A stretch of DNA of 64,000 bases from Lachnospiraceae bacterium (GTDB taxonomy: Bacteria; Bacillota; Clostridia; Lachnospirales; Lachnospiraceae): the NCBI GenBank assembly GCA_022794255.1, contig JAAWEL010000089.1, positions 24,757 to 88,756 of the forward strand, read 5' to 3'. Shown here one piece after another: positions 10,699-20,059 of the stretch. Position 1 is the stretch's first letter; every line of letters begins with the position of its first letter. The notes under the pieces were generated by a model, which was not told the DNA's origin, ran no database searches, and saw only the letters and a program-made list of their open reading frames with translations. The translations under genes were made by a program, and so were the position numbers.

Positions 10699-11990
10699 TT
10701 TTCACACCTTACAAACGCAAGCTTTTTTCCTTCTCCGCTTCTTATAGCTTCTTTTCCATTGCTTATAAAAAACTCTATGTTTTTTGGCAATCGAGATACA
10801 AATTCCTCTTGCAGCTTGAATTTTATTTCATCATTGACTCGTCTTTCAATGATTAGTTCCACCCGGTCCATTCCATGTTGAACAATCTGCCAGGAGAACA
10901 CGGTTGGATAATGTTCCATTATTGTATAAAAATTAGTTAAAGGAATATTTCTGTCTTTTAATTTGATTGCCATATTGTTTCTTCCAATAACATTTTTTAT
11001 CGTCCTGAAAGAATGGCCGCAAGATATCTCATTACTTGCAATCTCTGCCAAATCATTGGTCTCATACCTTAACAGGGGCATCGCATAATTGTTCAAGTTG
11101 GTTCCCACAATTTTTTTTTGACTGGCATCACCGGTTTCTAAAAACTCCATATAACCATATTCTTCAAACACATGAAGCCCTTGATGCTTTCCACAATCTC
11201 CGGCAGCCACAATGCATTCAGCCATTCCATAATAATTTGAAATCTTTGCCTCAAAGGCACCCTCTATTTTCCGCCTTGTATCATCGCTTAACACCTCAGA
11301 AGCTGTAAATATGCCTTTGAGCTTTGGTATCTTATGACCACTTTTTGTGACATAATCAGCCAATAGTTCCAATGATGAAGGATATCCTCTGAGAAACTTA
11401 ACCTTATTTTTTATCATATGATTAAGATATTTTTCCATATTACTGTCCGTCATATCGTATGGACTATAATAGATAAAGTTTCTTATCTTATCATATTTAA
11501 TTATTTTTTTTGCCCGTTCGTTTTTAGGCGCATAGGAACGAACGATTGCCATTCTATCCCGAAAACGATAGCCAGCCCATTTCCATTGTCTCCAGACGGT
11601 GGCTTGCTCCATAATCCATTGTTGTTTTGATACCAATACCTCCAAAGGATTACCTGTAGAGCCGGATGTTTGTTGAATCAGCGCCTTTGTCTTATATTTA
11701 GGATTTATAAACTGGCTGTGATATTTTCTTACATCCTCTTTTCTTGTTAATGGAATTTTCTCAATATCTTTTAATTCTTTAAAATCCCGGTCCACGTCAA
11801 AATTTATTTTATGAAATAATTGTCTATAGTAGGGAATCTGGTTTTGACAAATTTTCAGCAATTTTTTTAATTTTCTTTTTTGATAATCCTCTATTTTTCC
11901 TCTTGAAAATTTGCATGATCTCATCAAAAAAAACTTACAATAAAAAATCCCTTCTGCTGACAGCATTAAATCTTTTATTTTATCAAACAC
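10695..11990 (-). CDS. CapK/phenylacetate-CoA ligase-like AMP-binding protein
   Basis: QQTSGSTGNPLEV AMP-binding motif; GTG start preceded by GGAGG. Confidence 0.85.
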   Translation of the reverse strand: MFDKIKDLMLSAEGIFYCKFFLMRSCKFSRGKIEDYQKRKLKKLLKICQNQIPYYRQLFHKINFDVDRDFKELKDIEKIPLTRKEDVRKYHSQFINPKYKTKALIQQTSGSTGNPLEVLVSKQQWIMEQATVWRQWKWAGYRFRDRMAIVRSYAPKNERAKKIIKYDKIRNFIYYSPYDMTDSNMEKYLNHMIKNKVKFLRGYPSSLELLADYVTKSGHKIPKLKGIFTASEVLSDDTRRKIEGAFEAKISNYYGMAECIVAAGDCGKHQGLHVFEEYGYMEFLETGDASQKKIVGTNLNNYAMPLLRYETNDLAEIASNEISCGHSFRTIKNVIGRNNMAIKLKDRNIPLTNFYTIMEHYPTVFSWQIVQHGMDRVELIIERRVNDEIKFKLQEEFVSRLPKNIEFFISNGKEAIRSGEGKKLAFVRCEK

Positions 11991-12038
11991 CGTATTTAGC
12001 CTCCATTTATCTCTGCTTCTGTTCTCATCCGTAATATC

Positions 12039-12485
12039 TTAGCTGGCACCCCCCCCCACGACTGCCCGGGCTGGTACATCCTTTATGACTACAGCATTTG
12101 CTCCTACAATTACATCATCACCAATTACGATCGGACCAAGAATTTTTGCTCCTGTTCCTACATGAACCCGGTCTCCAATAACTGGCACAATACTGCGAAT
12201 ACTGTCATATTCCGGAATTGCTTTATTGCTTTTTCCTGCCCCTCCTCCAATCGTAACATTGGTTCCAATCATACAGTCATTTCCAATTTTTGCTTCGCTG
12301 TGAATCACCAGACCAATCCCTTTATATCCGAATTCTGTTCCTCTTCCAATTGTACAAGTATATGGAACATACGAATTGTGAATGAAATAAATCCAGCTTC
12401 TGATAATCCAGGCAACCGGTTTCAAATGATGAAGATAGCACCATCGCTCTAATCTATATTTATTGATTGCACTCATTTTACTCAT
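12039..12485 (-). CDS. serine acetyltransferase-like hexapeptide acetyltransferase, C-terminus frameshifted in a G9 tract
   Basis: Left-handed beta-helix repeats IGNDCMIGTNVTIGGGAG...VGTGAKILGPIVIGDDVIVGANAVV; ends AVVGGGAS* where one G fewer gives VGGVPAKILR... Confidence 0.85.
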   Translation of the reverse strand: MSKMSAINKYRLERWCYLHHLKPVAWIIRSWIYFIHNSYVPYTCTIGRGTEFGYKGIGLVIHSEAKIGNDCMIGTNVTIGGGAGKSNKAIPEYDSIRSIVPVIGDRVHVGTGAKILGPIVIGDDVIVGANAVVIKDVPARAVVGGGAS

Positions 12486-12502
12486 AAATATTCACCATCC
12501 AA

Positions 12503-13762
12503 TTATAAGCGATAACATGAGCCATTATAAATGCAGCGAGTGTCCAACACGATTTTATCATTCAATTCTTTTAGATTTCTCTTTATTTCATCATGGCCAA
12601 CCATAATCACTACGAAATCTATATTTTCTAAAAAATCATTTAGATCATGATATTGATTTTCTACCACATCATCCGTGATATATGGATCGTAAACGTTCAG
12701 TGGAGTGCCTAAATGTTTCTTTTGTGATTCCAGCAGCTGCAGCGTAGGTGATTCCCGCATATCGTCCACATTTTCCTTATATGTCAGCCCATACAATCCA
12801 ACACGGCTGATATCTTTAAGTCCCTCTTTCCTCATGATCTCATAAATCCGGTTTAAAACAAAATCTGGCATCCCGTCATTCGTTTTCATCGACTCATCAA
12901 TAACCTTTGCCAGGCTGGGATAGTCTCCCACCAAAAACCAGGGATCCACTGATATGCAGTGTCCTCCCACTCCCGGTCCCGGCTGAAGGATGTTGACCCT
13001 GGGATGCATATTACAGATCTGGATAATCTCATACACGTCCATGTTGTCATGTCTGCATATCTTGGCCAGCTCGTTGGCAAAAGCTATATTTACTGCACGG
13101 TAAGTGTTTTCCACAACCTTTGTCATCTCAGCCGTGCGAATATCCGTAATTACAATTTCTCCCTGACAGAAGGACCCATAGAAGCCTTTCACCCGCTCTC
13201 CCACTGCCCTGTCATCGGCTCCGATTGTACGATTATTATGGATCAGCTCATAAATCATATTTCCTGGTATGATCCGCTCCGGGGCATGTACAAGATGCAC
13301 ATCGGTTCCGATTGTAAAACCTGTATCTTCAATTACGGGCCTTACAAATTTGTCAATGGTTCCTGGTGAAACCGTAGATTCTATGACAATCACAGCTCCT
13401 TTTGGAGCCACTTTTAATACATTCCTAACTGCCTCCACCACATAACAGGCATCAACCTTTTTACTAAATTTGTCATAAGGGGTTGGGACAGAGACAATAT
13501 ATGTGTCTGTAACCTGATACTTCGTTGTAAAGGTAATGCCCTCCGCCACTGCTTCTTGAAACAATTCATCCAGTCCACTTTCTTTAAATGTTGTATGCCC
13601 TTCGTTCAACATACATACCAGCTGTTCATTATAATCCGTGCCAACCACCTCTACTCCATGGGAGGCCATCATCAAAGCCGTGGGAAGTCCAATATATCCT
13701 AATCCTATTACATTAACCATTTGCTGCTTTTCTCCTGTTTTACTCAGTTTGTGTTTACTCAA
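12503..13762 (-). CDS. nucleotide-sugar dehydrogenase (WecC/UDP-ManNAc dehydrogenase-like)
   Basis: VIGLGYIGLPTALMMASHG...GPGVGGHCISVDPWF. Confidence 0.9.
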   Translation of the reverse strand: MSKHKLSKTGEKQQMVNVIGLGYIGLPTALMMASHGVEVVGTDYNEQLVCMLNEGHTTFKESGLDELFQEAVAEGITFTTKYQVTDTYIVSVPTPYDKFSKKVDACYVVEAVRNVLKVAPKGAVIVIESTVSPGTIDKFVRPVIEDTGFTIGTDVHLVHAPERIIPGNMIYELIHNNRTIGADDRAVGERVKGFYGSFCQGEIVITDIRTAEMTKVVENTYRAVNIAFANELAKICRHDNMDVYEIIQICNMHPRVNILQPGPGVGGHCISVDPWFLVGDYPSLAKVIDESMKTNDGMPDFVLNRIYEIMRKEGLKDISRVGLYGLTYKENVDDMRESPTLQLLESQKKHLGTPLNVYDPYITDDVVENQYHDLNDFLENIDFVVIMVGHDEIKRNLKELNDKIVLDTRCIYNGSCYRL

Positions 13763-15530
13763 AATCCCCAGTCATTATCTCAATTTCTATATGTACCTGG
13801 CCTTTATTTTTAAACGGTGTTCGGATCTCTAACACCTGTTTCTTTTCATACTTTCCAAATTCTTCGGCATAAGTTGTAATCACTCCATCTTTATGAATCA
13901 GACAATCACTTTTATCGGGAAGAAAAATCAAGGCTGCTAACCGTTGTTTTTCTTTTATGCTGATCTTCCCCCCATCTCTGCCATATTCATAACCAGGAGC
14001 CAGATGCAGAAGCTCTTTTGCCATGTGTATGCCTTGATCATGAGCTGTAAAATCATCAATTATAACCAGTCTGTTCTTATCTTTCCATTTCAGAATCCTT
14101 CGGAATGTGTCCCCTAAATAACTTCTGAAGCTTCCCTCAATCTCATTTTCTCTTTCAGTGCCACAAATCTTTGTCAGCCGCCGTGCTGCTCTGTGCTCTC
14201 CCCACAGCTCGGATTGCTCTCGGTCATCAATCATTAAAGTATTATGGGCCGCCGTACTCCGGAAGAAGGCGCGAAGCCCTCCCTGGTACTGTCCTGTTCC
14301 GGAATTTACAAACATCATTTTTCCTTGTACACTCAATTCAAAGCTTAGGCAGTCACAATGTCCATGTCCCCCCATATAAGAAGGGCCGATCTCTCCGCAA
14401 TCAAAAAGGAGCTCTATATCCTTAGTGGAAAGCTTATAATAACCAGACTTTCTGATCCTTCTCTTTAAAGCTGCCTCATCTTCAAGCCTGCAAATCCCCG
14501 CTGCTGCTTTATACAGCTCCCTTTTTCCCTTTGCCACATTATTTCCCGCATCATTAAAAAGGGGGATTCTACCATCGAACCCCTTTTCCAGCTCCATCAT
14601 TCTGGATGCCATTTTCTTGATTGCCGAAACCAGCTTCTCTCCATCGCCTGTATACTCTAAACTATTTAAAGCTTTATGCACCCGCAATATATCTTCTAAA
14701 ATAATTCTATGGTACATAAAGCTCAACTCAAAATGAAAACCATCGGAAAGAATCTGTTCATGAATCTGTCTCAGAAACAACTTAAAATATTTCTCATACA
14801 CTTCCCGTTCCTGAAAAAAGAGACTGGCTATTACAATCGCTTTTAAATTTTCAAAATAATGGTTAGCTAAAAGCGACAGCTCCTGGGTATAAATCAAATA
14901 CCGGTATTGCTGATACAGAGAGGTAAGAAGCCTTTTTTCCAAGGCAGTAGCATGAAGCTCCTCCTGAAGCAATTCCATACAAATCAGCATATTGGGAATC
15001 CTTAAGGATATGGTATATGGCTCTAAGCTATCTCTGGAAACTTGTCTTAGCCAACTTTCCATCAGCTCTTTCCATTTAAAGAAATATGGTTTCTCTGATG
15101 TTCTGCGATACTCCACAGCCAGTGGAATCAAAAACTCCAGATAATGCAGATTATAGTTCCATAGATGTGAAGCCTCAGGAATCTTCCAGGTATCCGCTAT
15201 GACATAAACCTCATGAAGAAGTTCTACCTGGTTATTCAAAAGATTATTCACATGAAATCTCTGTAAATAAGCATCTTCACAGTCCAGTTCAGGAATCAAG
15301 AGCTTTAATTTTCCTGCATCTACAGTCTCCGGAGCAGACAATTGCTTAACACTTTTTAATAACTTCCTTTCTGCTCCTTTTGCTGTTCTCTTTTTTATCT
15401 GATGTTTAATCTGTATCCATTTAAGACTTTTGACCGTATTCCAGTAAAGCCATATCTTCTCTGCTTTTTTCACAAATCTTACCTCTGCCGATTCCGTCAA
15501 TCCTATCCTCTGCTGATCTTCTTTAATCAA
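13755..15530 (-). CDS. heparinase II/III-family protein
   Basis: 591 aa; GHGHCDCLSFELSVQGKMMFVNSGTGQY...RSTAAHNTLMIDDREQSE. Confidence 0.85.
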   Translation of the reverse strand: MIKEDQQRIGLTESAEVRFVKKAEKIWLYWNTVKSLKWIQIKHQIKKRTAKGAERKLLKSVKQLSAPETVDAGKLKLLIPELDCEDAYLQRFHVNNLLNNQVELLHEVYVIADTWKIPEASHLWNYNLHYLEFLIPLAVEYRRTSEKPYFFKWKELMESWLRQVSRDSLEPYTISLRIPNMLICMELLQEELHATALEKRLLTSLYQQYRYLIYTQELSLLANHYFENLKAIVIASLFFQEREVYEKYFKLFLRQIHEQILSDGFHFELSFMYHRIILEDILRVHKALNSLEYTGDGEKLVSAIKKMASRMMELEKGFDGRIPLFNDAGNNVAKGKRELYKAAAGICRLEDEAALKRRIRKSGYYKLSTKDIELLFDCGEIGPSYMGGHGHCDCLSFELSVQGKMMFVNSGTGQYQGGLRAFFRSTAAHNTLMIDDREQSELWGEHRAARRLTKICGTERENEIEGSFRSYLGDTFRRILKWKDKNRLVIIDDFTAHDQGIHMAKELLHLAPGYEYGRDGGKISIKEKQRLAALIFLPDKSDCLIHKDGVITTYAEEFGKYEKKQVLEIRTPFKNKGQVHIEIEIMTGDFE

Positions 15531-16833
15531 AAAGTACCTTCAGCATCTGATCTGCCAAGACCTCCACCCGCCGATTGTTCCTAATATATTTTCTCCCGTT
15601 CCACCCATATTGCTTCCGCTCATCCTTCGGCATATGGTAAACGCTTTCTATTTTCTCAGCCAGGTCAAAGGCATTATAGGGTTCAAACACCATGCCGCCC
15701 CCGCTTGTTGCCACTTCATCATCCTTATAGAGAAAGCCATACAGAGTACAGGAGCCTGAATACAGATATTCATTCACCTTATTCTTGGAAACACCATATT
15801 TATAAACCTCTTTATGCCCCTTCACTTCCAAGTGAGCCATGCAGATATCACTCTGGCTTATTAATGCTGGTACTGCTTCTTTTAGAATGCGGTCACAGAC
15901 AAGAGCATTTTTAAGTTTATTTGAGCGGATAAACTCCAGCATCCCCTCTTTTTCCTGCCCACTTCCCACAAATACCATTTTGATTGGCATCCCCTTTTGC
16001 TCCAATATTTTCAAAGCCTCCAGCATGACATAAACGCCCTCATATGTCATGTAATATCCTGCAAAAGAACAAATAAATCCATCGGAAATAAATTCCTGGA
16101 TTCTTTCCGGAAGAAGCTCTTTCTTTTTTGCATTTTCATCAAACCGTTCACAATCCATGGGCTGTCCAATCAGCGCTGTTTTGCTCCTCGGTATGCCTAA
16201 TTCTCCACAAATATATTTATCTCCGTGAGCCATTGAATAGATGACCTTATCTGCCTTTTGAAATGCCCATCGCTGGATCCATCCAAAAAACAACACCATA
16301 GGATCATAAGGCTTTTTTTCACCACTAACCACCCAGATGCGCGGCCAAAAATCTCTGACCTCCGCACAAAAACGGATTTTGTATTTCTTTGCCACCTTAT
16401 ATGCGGCAACCCATGCCAATGGATGAACCGAACAACCGGTAACAACATCCGGCTTTCCGTATTTTTTTGCAATAGCTGCTTCACAACGAAGAACCTTGTG
16501 CATAAAATCAAGCATATTTTGGGCCCGAGCCAAACCGTTGTTTGTTTCATAGCTGCTGGTTTTCAGATAAATATAGAAAATGTTATCTGCTGGTCTGTTT
16601 ACAAAAATATTCTTTTCTGATATATATTTATGGGTAAAATGAGAAAAACCAGATGCCACAACAACAACCCTATATCCTCTTTTTCCCAGCTCCTTTGCAA
16701 AATCAAACTGTCTTGATATCCCACCATATTGAGGTTCTGATGAATAATGGTCTATAATCCAGATTGTTTTCATCCTTTTCGTCCTTTCCTGGTTCCTTAC
16801 AGTTTTGATACCTTCTCTTTGGCCCTGGTACAT
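15523..16833 (-). CDS. glycosyltransferase family 4 (WbuB-like)
   Basis: IIDHYSSEPQYGGISRQFDFAKELGKRGY... Confidence 0.88.
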   Translation of the reverse strand: MYQGQREGIKTVRNQERTKRMKTIWIIDHYSSEPQYGGISRQFDFAKELGKRGYRVVVVASGFSHFTHKYISEKNIFVNRPADNIFYIYLKTSSYETNNGLARAQNMLDFMHKVLRCEAAIAKKYGKPDVVTGCSVHPLAWVAAYKVAKKYKIRFCAEVRDFWPRIWVVSGEKKPYDPMVLFFGWIQRWAFQKADKVIYSMAHGDKYICGELGIPRSKTALIGQPMDCERFDENAKKKELLPERIQEFISDGFICSFAGYYMTYEGVYVMLEALKILEQKGMPIKMVFVGSGQEKEGMLEFIRSNKLKNALVCDRILKEAVPALISQSDICMAHLEVKGHKEVYKYGVSKNKVNEYLYSGSCTLYGFLYKDDEVATSGGGMVFEPYNAFDLAEKIESVYHMPKDERKQYGWNGRKYIRNNRRVEVLADQMLKVLFD

Positions 16834-16847
16834 CGTTTCCCAAATAA

Positions 16848-18548
16848 CTATCCCAAATCGCTCCTGCTATCCGCACCATCTGCACTAGTGATTTTTCCTT
16901 CCGAGAGAACAATGGACTCGTTTAAGTCAACCACCTGGTAATGAAGCCCATGATGCTGTGAAAGCCTCTGATCGTATAGGAGATTCCCAAAAGCCTTATC
17001 TGCCAAGTCTCCAATCTTCCCAGGAATGTGGGAAGCAAATGCCACAACACCATTAAGCATTTTTGTCGTATGTACTTTCCTTCCCCCGGCTGACGCAATG
17101 ATTCTGACTAACTCAGATGTATCCGAGTATTGTGCATTCTGAGGAAAATACACGCCACCCTCCCCCGATAATACCAGCAAGCACAAAAACTCGCACAAAT
17201 TATCAATATAAAGCATCGATCGCTGATTATTCACATCAGGAAAAAACGGAAGCTTTTTGGCCAGCTTTGAAAGCGCCGGATAATTTCCCTTACTCCCTCT
17301 CCCATATATCATAGGCGGGCGAAGCACCGCCACATGGAACCTGTCATCTCCCAACTTTCTCACGCCCTGATCTGCTTTCCATTTACTATCCCCATAAAAA
17401 TTAGCTGGCGATGGAATTGTGGTTTCATCAATCACTTTTTTCTTTCCATAGGGCGCCGAATCCCCATACACAATGATAGAACTCATAAGAATAAACTGTT
17501 TTACTCCACTTTCCTTCGCTATTTTTGCTGTTTCAATTGCAAGCTCTGTATTGACAGCATAATACCTGGCTTTCTCCTCATTCCCTACAGCTCCTATATC
17601 TGCATGGGCAATACCCGCCACATGAAAAACCACATCATAAGAAGAAAAATCAAACGCTCTCCATGAATGTTTCATCATATCGATTGTATCTATTTTAAGT
17701 TTAGGATAGTGAACATTTGCATAAGACTTAAAGCTTTCACCAATATAGCTATTTGCCCCTGTGATTAAAACATTTTTGTGACTTGTTTTATCAATAGAAA
17801 ATCTTTTCTTATATCCATAATCCTCAAATCCAGCGTCTGAATCCTTTAAAGATCTTTTATGCTTTCTTTTTATTGGCATTGTTTTAATCAAATTTCTCCC
17901 TTTGTACCGCTCCTCCCCTAAAAGCACTACTCCGATTGTACGGATCAGAATCCTGATATCCAATAGCAAAGAAAAATGTTCCACATAATATACATCCAGG
18001 CGATATCGATCCTGAAGTTCTAGATAGATATTCCCGCTCACCTGTGCAAGCCCTGTCATCCCTGGTTTCATATCCAACCGTTTTGCAATAAAAGGTGTAT
18101 AATCTTCCAGAGAAGCAACTCTTTCCGGCCGGGGTCCAACCAAACTCATTTCCCCTTTTAGAACATTAAGAAGCTGAGGCGTTTCATCTAATTTCGTTCG
18201 TCTTAAAAATCCGCCGATTTTCGTGATTCTTCCATCATTCTTTAATACCTCAACCCCTTTTTCCATCTTTTCACTTCCCTGATGCATGGTTCGAAACTTA
18301 TAAATCTTAAATATCCTTTTTTTATATCCAGGCCTGTCCTGTAGGAAAAATATGGGGCCTAGTGAAGTCATTTTAATCAATAATGCAATCAACAGCCAAA
18401 TCGGTAATAAAAACACAATCCCTGTGATCGATACGATTATGTCAAACTCTCTTTTTAATCTTAATTCTCTTTGTTTCTTTCTGCTATATCCCATTGTCGC
18501 TCTCTTTTTCCTGAATAATCTCATATTCAATTGGCCGAATATATCCAT
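16848..18548 (-). CDS. hybrid initiating sugar transferase + NAD-dependent epimerase
   Basis: N-term KREFDIIVSITGIVFLLPIWL...KFRTM...DETPQLLNVLKGEMSLVGPRPE; C-term VLITGANSYIGESFKSY. Confidence 0.9.
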   Translation of the reverse strand: MDIFGQLNMRLFRKKRATMGYSRKKQRELRLKREFDIIVSITGIVFLLPIWLLIALLIKMTSLGPIFFLQDRPGYKKRIFKIYKFRTMHQGSEKMEKGVEVLKNDGRITKIGGFLRRTKLDETPQLLNVLKGEMSLVGPRPERVASLEDYTPFIAKRLDMKPGMTGLAQVSGNIYLELQDRYRLDVYYVEHFSLLLDIRILIRTIGVVLLGEERYKGRNLIKTMPIKRKHKRSLKDSDAGFEDYGYKKRFSIDKTSHKNVLITGANSYIGESFKSYANVHYPKLKIDTIDMMKHSWRAFDFSSYDVVFHVAGIAHADIGAVGNEEKARYYAVNTELAIETAKIAKESGVKQFILMSSIIVYGDSAPYGKKKVIDETTIPSPANFYGDSKWKADQGVRKLGDDRFHVAVLRPPMIYGRGSKGNYPALSKLAKKLPFFPDVNNQRSMLYIDNLCEFLCLLVLSGEGGVYFPQNAQYSDTSELVRIIASAGGRKVHTTKMLNGVVAFASHIPGKIGDLADKAFGNLLYDQRLSQHHGLHYQVVDLNESIVLSEGKITSADGADSRSDLG

Positions 18549-19329
18549 CTGCTACCTTGATCCCATCAAAATCCCCTTTTTCGGCAGACCAGATTCTCCA
18601 AAGCTCCCTTCCTCGTCTGAAAAATGCCCCCGGATAAGGATGCGTCACCGCACGAATCAATCTCAGGGACTCTTCAACAGACATATGCCCAAATATCTCC
18701 CCGTCCTCCGGCTTACGTTCTGGCCATTCCGTTGCCTCTCGCTCATCCTGTTTGATAAAATCAACCTGCCCTCTTAACAGCCGTTCCCAATTATTTTGTA
18801 TCAATAAGATATGAGCTTCGTTTACTCTCTGATATAATTCCGTTGCGGTTATGGCAGGTTCTAAAGGAATCACTACCTGGTCTATAATATCTCCTGTATC
18901 CACTCCCTCGTCTAAACGGAACAATGTCACTCCTGTCTCGCTTACATTCTTTAAAATCGCCCATGGAATCGATGCACGTCCCCTTCCCTTAGGGAGTAAG
19001 GTCGGATGCATTCCAATACATCCTATCTTTGGCATCTCTAAGACTTCCTTTCCTGCAATCTGAGACCAACCAATGATAAAAAGCCAATCAAGCTCCAGTT
19101 TCCTGCCTATCTGCTCAACAGTTCCGTCATTGATATGTCTGATTTTCACAAGAGGGATTCTATATAAATCAGCAAAACCATCCAGATAGATTCTTCCTGA
19201 CTTATTCCGTGCATACCGATCCTCCAAAGTAAAAATAACCTTCAGCTCACCCCCAAGACGATAAATCTCTTCTATACAACTCATTCCCAACTGGACACAT
19301 GTGACAAAACCAATCCTTTTCATAGCCAC
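18484..19329 (-). CDS. sugar/methionyl-tRNA formyltransferase-family protein
   Basis: GCIGMHPTLLPKGRGRASIPWAILKNVSETGVTLFRLDEGVDTGDII. Confidence 0.88.
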   Translation of the reverse strand: MAMKRIGFVTCVQLGMSCIEEIYRLGGELKVIFTLEDRYARNKSGRIYLDGFADLYRIPLVKIRHINDGTVEQIGRKLELDWLFIIGWSQIAGKEVLEMPKIGCIGMHPTLLPKGRGRASIPWAILKNVSETGVTLFRLDEGVDTGDIIDQVVIPLEPAITATELYQRVNEAHILLIQNNWERLLRGQVDFIKQDEREATEWPERKPEDGEIFGHMSVEESLRLIRAVTHPYPGAFFRRGRELWRIWSAEKGDFDGIKVADGYIRPIEYEIIQEKESDNGI

Positions 19330-20012
19330 TCCTTATCAATTCTGCGAAACACACTTTCAAATGCCTCTGCATATTCCAAGCCACATTGGGCTCCCCGAAA
19401 AGCAGCCAGCCCTCTTAAAGCTTCCTGGCTTCTGGGATGAGGGTAATCTCTCATTACTCCTTTATATCTGGACAGTGCCTCAATCTTTTTTACAAGGCAC
19501 TTCTCTCCAATCCCTATAAATGTGTTTGGTCTAAATAGGTTTTCGCTGCTGTTTAAAGCCCACTCAGTAGCTGACGGGACCTCCATAAACAAAAAATCTC
19601 TCAAAGGACGAATGTCCTTGCGCCTTTGAAACATTCTAACTGCCGCCTGACAGGCTAGGGATGTTTGGACATGATCATTATTTAAATCAGATGGGTGATG
19701 GGTAAATATAACATCTGCTTTTGTCTGAACAATCGCCTTCTCTATGAACTGCACCAATTCCAAATGAGGAATGGTATTAAACTGAATATTGGGAAAATCG
19801 CCATAGATTACTTCCTGAATCCCCAAAAGACCCGCGCTTTCCTCTGTATCTCTTTGCAGTTCCATCACACTGGGACGAAAATTTCTGGCCTCTGCTTGTG
19901 AACACATAATACATACATGAACCCTGTTTTTCTCTTGTGCAAGCTTACAAATGGTTCCGCCTGCTCCCAATACCTCATCATCCGGATGGGCTACCACAAT
20001 TAAATATGACAT
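19320..20012 (-). CDS. PIG-L/LmbE-family deacetylase
   Basis: VVAHPDDEVLGAGGTI...FTHHPSDLNNDH. Confidence 0.92.
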   Translation of the reverse strand: MSYLIVVAHPDDEVLGAGGTICKLAQEKNRVHVCIMCSQAEARNFRPSVMELQRDTEESAGLLGIQEVIYGDFPNIQFNTIPHLELVQFIEKAIVQTKADVIFTHHPSDLNNDHVQTSLACQAAVRMFQRRKDIRPLRDFLFMEVPSATEWALNSSENLFRPNTFIGIGEKCLVKKIEALSRYKGVMRDYPHPRSQEALRGLAAFRGAQCGLEYAEAFESVFRRIDKEWL

Positions 20013-20059
20013 ATTCCTCTCCTATGTCTGATTTTAATTTTTCATCTCTTTAAATATTT

